Positions 42,391 to 45,621 of a stretch of DNA of 45,621 nucleotides are shown here, in pieces; position 1 is the stretch's first letter; every line of letters starts with the position of its first letter. The stretch is from an uncultured Bacilli bacterium (lineage in GTDB: Bacteria > Bacillota_I > Bacilli_A > RF39 > UBA660). The stretch spans positions 1 through 45,621 of the forward strand of contig CANRKG010000011.1 in the NCBI GenBank assembly GCA_947631155.1. Direction: 5' to 3'. Below the pieces are notes generated by a model. That model saw only the letters and a program-made list of their open reading frames with translations. It did not search any database and was not told where the DNA came from. A program made the translations under genes and the position numbers.

Positions 42391-43278
42391 ATGGAAAAAT
42401 CAAAAGTATATTTTACTAAACAAATAACAAAAGAAGCTTTAGTGACAATTTATGAGAAGTTAGGAATCAAATTAGAAAAAAATGTTGCCGTTAAACTTCA
42501 TTCAGGAGAAAAGGGAAATCAAAATTATGTAAAACCTGAGTTTGTTCAAAATATAATTGAACATGTTTCAGGAACCGTTGTAGAATGTAATACAGCTTAT
42601 GAAGGGGCAAGAAACAGTACTGAAAAACATAAAAAATTAATGGAAGAGCATCAATGGAATAAATATTTTAATGTTGATATTATGGATGCGGATGAACCTG
42701 ATCTTATTTTAGATATTCCTAATGGTCAAGTAATTAAGAAAAATTATGTTGGTAAAAATCTTCAAAATTACCAATCTATGTTAGTTTTGTCTCATTTTAA
42801 AGGACATCCAATGGGAGGATACGGTGGTGCTTTAAAACAATTATCTATTGGTGTTGCTTCTAGTAGGGGAAAAGCTTATATTCATACAGCTGGAGCTACT
42901 ACTGATCAAACTAAATTATGGGATAATGTACCAGAACAAGATAAGTTTTTAGAAGCAATGGCAGATGCTGCTTCTTCAGTAGTGGATTATTTTAAAGGAA
43001 ATATTTGTTTTATAAATATAATGTGTAATTTATCGGTTGATTGCGATTGTTGTAATGTTGCGGAAGATCCATGTATGAATGATATAGGTATTTTAGCAAG
43101 TTTAGATCCAGTAGCTATAGATCAAGCTTGTATTGATTTAATATATAATTCGACTGATAAAGGAAGAGACCATTTTGTGGAAAGAGTAGAAAGACAAAAT
43201 GGAATACATACGATAGAACAAGCCTCTAAGATTGGAATTGGTAGTAGAGAGTATGAACTTATAAATATTGATGACTAA
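42391..43278 (+). CDS. DUF362 protein
   Basis: 295 residues: VAVKLHSGEKGNQNYVKP near residue 32, LSHFKGHPMGGYGGALKQLSIG near 135, and CNLSVDCDCCNVAEDPCMNDIGIL near 215 are the family's signature parts, the last a Cys-rich stretch near ASLDPVAIDQA. Members are thought to bind Fe-S clusters or take part in redox or cofactor steps; no enzymatic role is firm. The usual ferredoxin extension is absent. AAAGGAGAG precedes the ATG. Confidence 0.88.
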   Translation: MEKSKVYFTKQITKEALVTIYEKLGIKLEKNVAVKLHSGEKGNQNYVKPEFVQNIIEHVSGTVVECNTAYEGARNSTEKHKKLMEEHQWNKYFNVDIMDADEPDLILDIPNGQVIKKNYVGKNLQNYQSMLVLSHFKGHPMGGYGGALKQLSIGVASSRGKAYIHTAGATTDQTKLWDNVPEQDKFLEAMADAASSVVDYFKGNICFINIMCNLSVDCDCCNVAEDPCMNDIGILASLDPVAIDQACIDLIYNSTDKGRDHFVERVERQNGIHTIEQASKIGIGSREYELINIDD

Positions 43279-43310
43279 AAATATATTATATATATAGAAA
43301 GATGATTAGT

Positions 43311-45530
43311 ATGAGTAAAATTATTTTAAGTATTGGTGGTATGAGCTGTAGTGCTTGTTCATCAGGATTAGAAAAATATTTAAATAAACAGGAAGGAATA
43401 ATTAGTGCTAGTGTTAATTTAGTTTTAGCTCAGGCTTTTATAGAATATGAAGATAGTATTACTATTGAAAAATTAGAAGAGTATATAAAAGAAGCTGGTT
43501 TTGAAAGCTTAGGTGTTTATGATGAACAGAAGGAATTAAAAAAGGATAAATCTTTATCTTTTTTAATTATCTTTGGAGTATTAGCTTTAGTAGTATTATA
43601 TATATCAATGGCACCAATGTTTAAATTACCAACTATACCTTATGTTGATATGCATAAAAATCCTATTAATTATGCTCTTTGTTTATTCTTTTTGACAGTA
43701 ATATTCATCATTTATGGTAATGATATTTTTAAAAGTGGTTTAAAGAATGCCTTACATCGTACATCTAATATGGATACTTTAGTCTCTATAGGTGTGGTAG
43801 CAAGTTTTGGTTATAGTCTATTTAATATGGTGATGGTCTTAATAGGTAATGATGTAATGTATTATATAGATAATTTATATTTTGAATCTTGTGCTATCAT
43901 TATTTATTTTATTAAGTTAGGACGTTATATTGATAATAGAAGTAAAGAAAAAACTAAAGAAGCACTAAAAGAATTAGTTCAGATTACGCCAACAAGTGCA
44001 TTACTAAAACGTAATGATACAGAAGTGGAAGTAACAATTGATGAAATAAAAAAAGATGATATATTAATATGTAAACCAGGTATGAAAGTGGCCGTAGATG
44101 GGGTCGTAGTAGAAGGTAATACACATGTTAATCAATCATTTATAACGGGTGAAGCCAAGCCAATTAAGAGAAAAATTAACGATAAAGTTATCGCTGGAAG
44201 TGTAAATCTTGATGGATATATTGAATATAGGGCTCAAAAAATTGGTAAAAACTCAACTATATCAGAAATAGTTAAATTAGTGGTTGAAGCCACTAATACT
44301 AAAGCTCCAATTCAAAGAATTGCCGATAAAGTCAGTGGCTATTTTGTTCCGTCAATCATTGCAATAGCAATTGTTACTTTAATTGTTTATTTACTATGCG
44401 GCTATACCTTTAGTCAATCTATAATGACTTTTGTTACTGTTTTAGTAGTAGCTTGTCCTTGTGCCTTAGGCTTGGCAACACCTTTAGCTATAGTAGTGAG
44501 TGAAGGTTTATGTGCTAAAAATGGTATTTTAGTTAAAAATAGTAAAACTTTAGAAAATGCGCATAAAGTTGATACCTTAATTTTTGATAAAACGGGTACC
44601 TTAACTTATGGAAATTTGAAAATATTTAAAATATTTAATTATAGTAAATATAGTGATAAAGATTTAATAAAAAGAGTTGCTAGTATAGAGTCTAAAACTA
44701 GCCATCCTATTGCTAAAGCGTTTGATAGTTATGTTCAAGAGCATAATTTAACTCTTAGTGATGTAAAAAGTTTTAAAAATATCTCTGGTATGGGTTTACA
44801 AGGTAAAATCGATAATAAAACATTGTATATTGGAAATGATAAATTGTTTAAAAAATTAAAAATAGAAAACTCTAAGAAAAAAGATGAACTATATTTATCG
44901 CAATTAGGTAATAGTATTATTTATGTTATCGAAGAAAGTAAAATAATAGGACTAATAGGAGTGCAGGATATAGTTAGAGATAATGCTAAAGAAACGATTA
45001 CTAAATTAAAAAAATTAGATAAAGATATTATTATGTTAACAGGGGATGGCCAAAATATAGCCAATATTATTGCTGATTCTTTAGGAATTAAAAATGTTAT
45101 TGCAGATGTTATGCCACAAGATAAAACAAAAGTAGTAAAAAAATTACTAGCAGAAGGTAAAACAGTTATGATGATAGGTGATGGAATTAATGATGCTCCA
45201 GCTTTAGCTAGTGCTAGTATTGGTGTTAGTATTAATGATGCCACAGATATCGCAGCTGATTCATCAGATGTTATTTTAATAAATAATGATTTAGAAAAAA
45301 TAATTTCCTTAATTCATATTAGTAAAAAAACAGTTATCAATATTAAACAAAATCTATTTTGGGCCTTTTTTTATAATTGTTGTATGCTTCCTATTGCGAT
45401 TGGTTTATTAAAACCTTTTGGCATTAATATGAATCCAATGATTGCTGGTCTTGCCATGACACTCAGTAGTTTAACGGTAATTTTAAATGCTTTAAGATTA
45501 AAAAGAATAAAAATTAAAAGTAGTAATTAA
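43311..45530 (+). CDS. copA: Copper-exporting P-type ATPase
   Basis: One N-terminal HMA domain (GGMSCSACSSGLEKYL, CxxC), about eight TM segments with the CPC motif in VACPCALGLATP, the phosphorylation site FDKTGTLT, HP in SHPIAKA, the hinge GDGINDAPAL, and the last helices FYNCCMLPIA and AMTLSSLTVILNALRL, which are the Cu+ (P1B-1) signature. ATG 43311 has GAAAG 9 bases upstream and is preferred to ATG 43302. Single HMA domain as in many Firmicutes. No copZ or copY is seen nearby. Confidence 0.95.
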   Translation: MSKIILSIGGMSCSACSSGLEKYLNKQEGIISASVNLVLAQAFIEYEDSITIEKLEEYIKEAGFESLGVYDEQKELKKDKSLSFLIIFGVLALVVLYISMAPMFKLPTIPYVDMHKNPINYALCLFFLTVIFIIYGNDIFKSGLKNALHRTSNMDTLVSIGVVASFGYSLFNMVMVLIGNDVMYYIDNLYFESCAIIIYFIKLGRYIDNRSKEKTKEALKELVQITPTSALLKRNDTEVEVTIDEIKKDDILICKPGMKVAVDGVVVEGNTHVNQSFITGEAKPIKRKINDKVIAGSVNLDGYIEYRAQKIGKNSTISEIVKLVVEATNTKAPIQRIADKVSGYFVPSIIAIAIVTLIVYLLCGYTFSQSIMTFVTVLVVACPCALGLATPLAIVVSEGLCAKNGILVKNSKTLENAHKVDTLIFDKTGTLTYGNLKIFKIFNYSKYSDKDLIKRVASIESKTSHPIAKAFDSYVQEHNLTLSDVKSFKNISGMGLQGKIDNKTLYIGNDKLFKKLKIENSKKKDELYLSQLGNSIIYVIEESKIIGLIGVQDIVRDNAKETITKLKKLDKDIIMLTGDGQNIANIIADSLGIKNVIADVMPQDKTKVVKKLLAEGKTVMMIGDGINDAPALASASIGVSINDATDIAADSSDVILINNDLEKIISLIHISKKTVINIKQNLFWAFFYNCCMLPIAIGLLKPFGINMNPMIAGLAMTLSSLTVILNALRLKRIKIKSSN

Positions 45531-45595
45531 AATTTAATTACTATTCAGACTGTTGACAAAGCAAAATTTGAAAATAGTCTTTTTATATTTAAAAA
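45526..45595 (+). terminator. Terminator region behind copA
   Basis: AGTAATT/AATTACT stem across the stop codon, then AGACT/AGTCT (45546-45580) followed by TTTTTAT. Confidence 0.6.
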
Positions 45596-45621
45596 AATGT
45601 ATTATAATTAAATTGCGAGTT

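Overview
The window is very AT-rich, single-stranded in style (tight operons, strong AGGAGG-type ribosome binding sites, sigma-A-like promoters with 17-bp spacers) and uses TGA as a stop. Together with SpoIVFA/SpoIVFB, a SpoIIB-like SPOR protein, MreC/MreD, RadC and a Cu+ P-type ATPase this points to a low-GC, endospore-forming member of the Bacilli/Firmicutes, most likely an uncultured gut lineage (RF39/erysipelotrich-like). That taxonomic guess is inference; no marker in the window fixes it further.

Layout. (1) 1-8.1 kb, accessory: the C-terminal part of a MobV relaxase, a minus-strand three-gene operon (membrane protein, 70-aa peptide, ABC exporter) whose promoter region is cut by a complete insertion sequence (3944-5631, 19-bp inverted repeats, 8-bp target duplication), an AlbA_2/Schlafen-type regulator preceded by three 11-bp iterons, and a small ORF; imperfect palindromes stand at gene ends. 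(2) 8.1-14.2 kb, envelope genes: a lipoprotein, a membrane-anchored HExxGH protein, a DUF3137-LemA pair, and a cyclophilin-type lipoprotein PPIase. (3) 14.2-21.7 kb, conserved core: valS, SPOR protein, radC, mreC, mreD, spoIVFA, spoIVFB and a Qng1-type queuosine salvage protein. The order mirrors Bacillus subtilis valS-spoIIB-radC-mreCD-spoIVFAB, but folC, comC, maf, mreB and minCD are absent. spoIVFB seems to start at an ATT codon inside spoIVFA.

(4) 21.8-32.2 kb: cardiolipin synthase, several large unrecognised proteins, a Nudix hydrolase, a frameshifted methyltransferase, a nucleotidyltransferase, and a decayed ORF. (5) 32.2-41.1 kb: a patchwork, mostly on the minus strand, of one- or two-gene units of unknown function, gene-end fragments (CYTH, RBBP9/YdeN-type hydrolase), and two apparent type I toxin-antitoxin loci (30-aa hydrophobic peptides with convergent antisense RNA promoters). 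Here a related 45-75 bp element recurs just behind the 3' ends of genes, and the closest relative of its conserved half lies directly downstream of tRNA-Thr. A MobV-type oriT (10-bp inverted repeat plus TAGTGTGTTA) lies at 40771-40802. (6) 41.06-45.6 kb: tRNA-Thr(GGT) and tRNA-Ala(TGC), then a PP2C-like protein, a DUF362 protein and CopA.

The most interesting reading is that regions 1 and 5 hold a cassette-like accessory array: small self-contained units, each closed by an attC-like imperfect palindrome, abutting a tRNA gene, with addiction modules and mobilisation sequences among them. No integrase is visible in the window, so the mechanism is a hypothesis.
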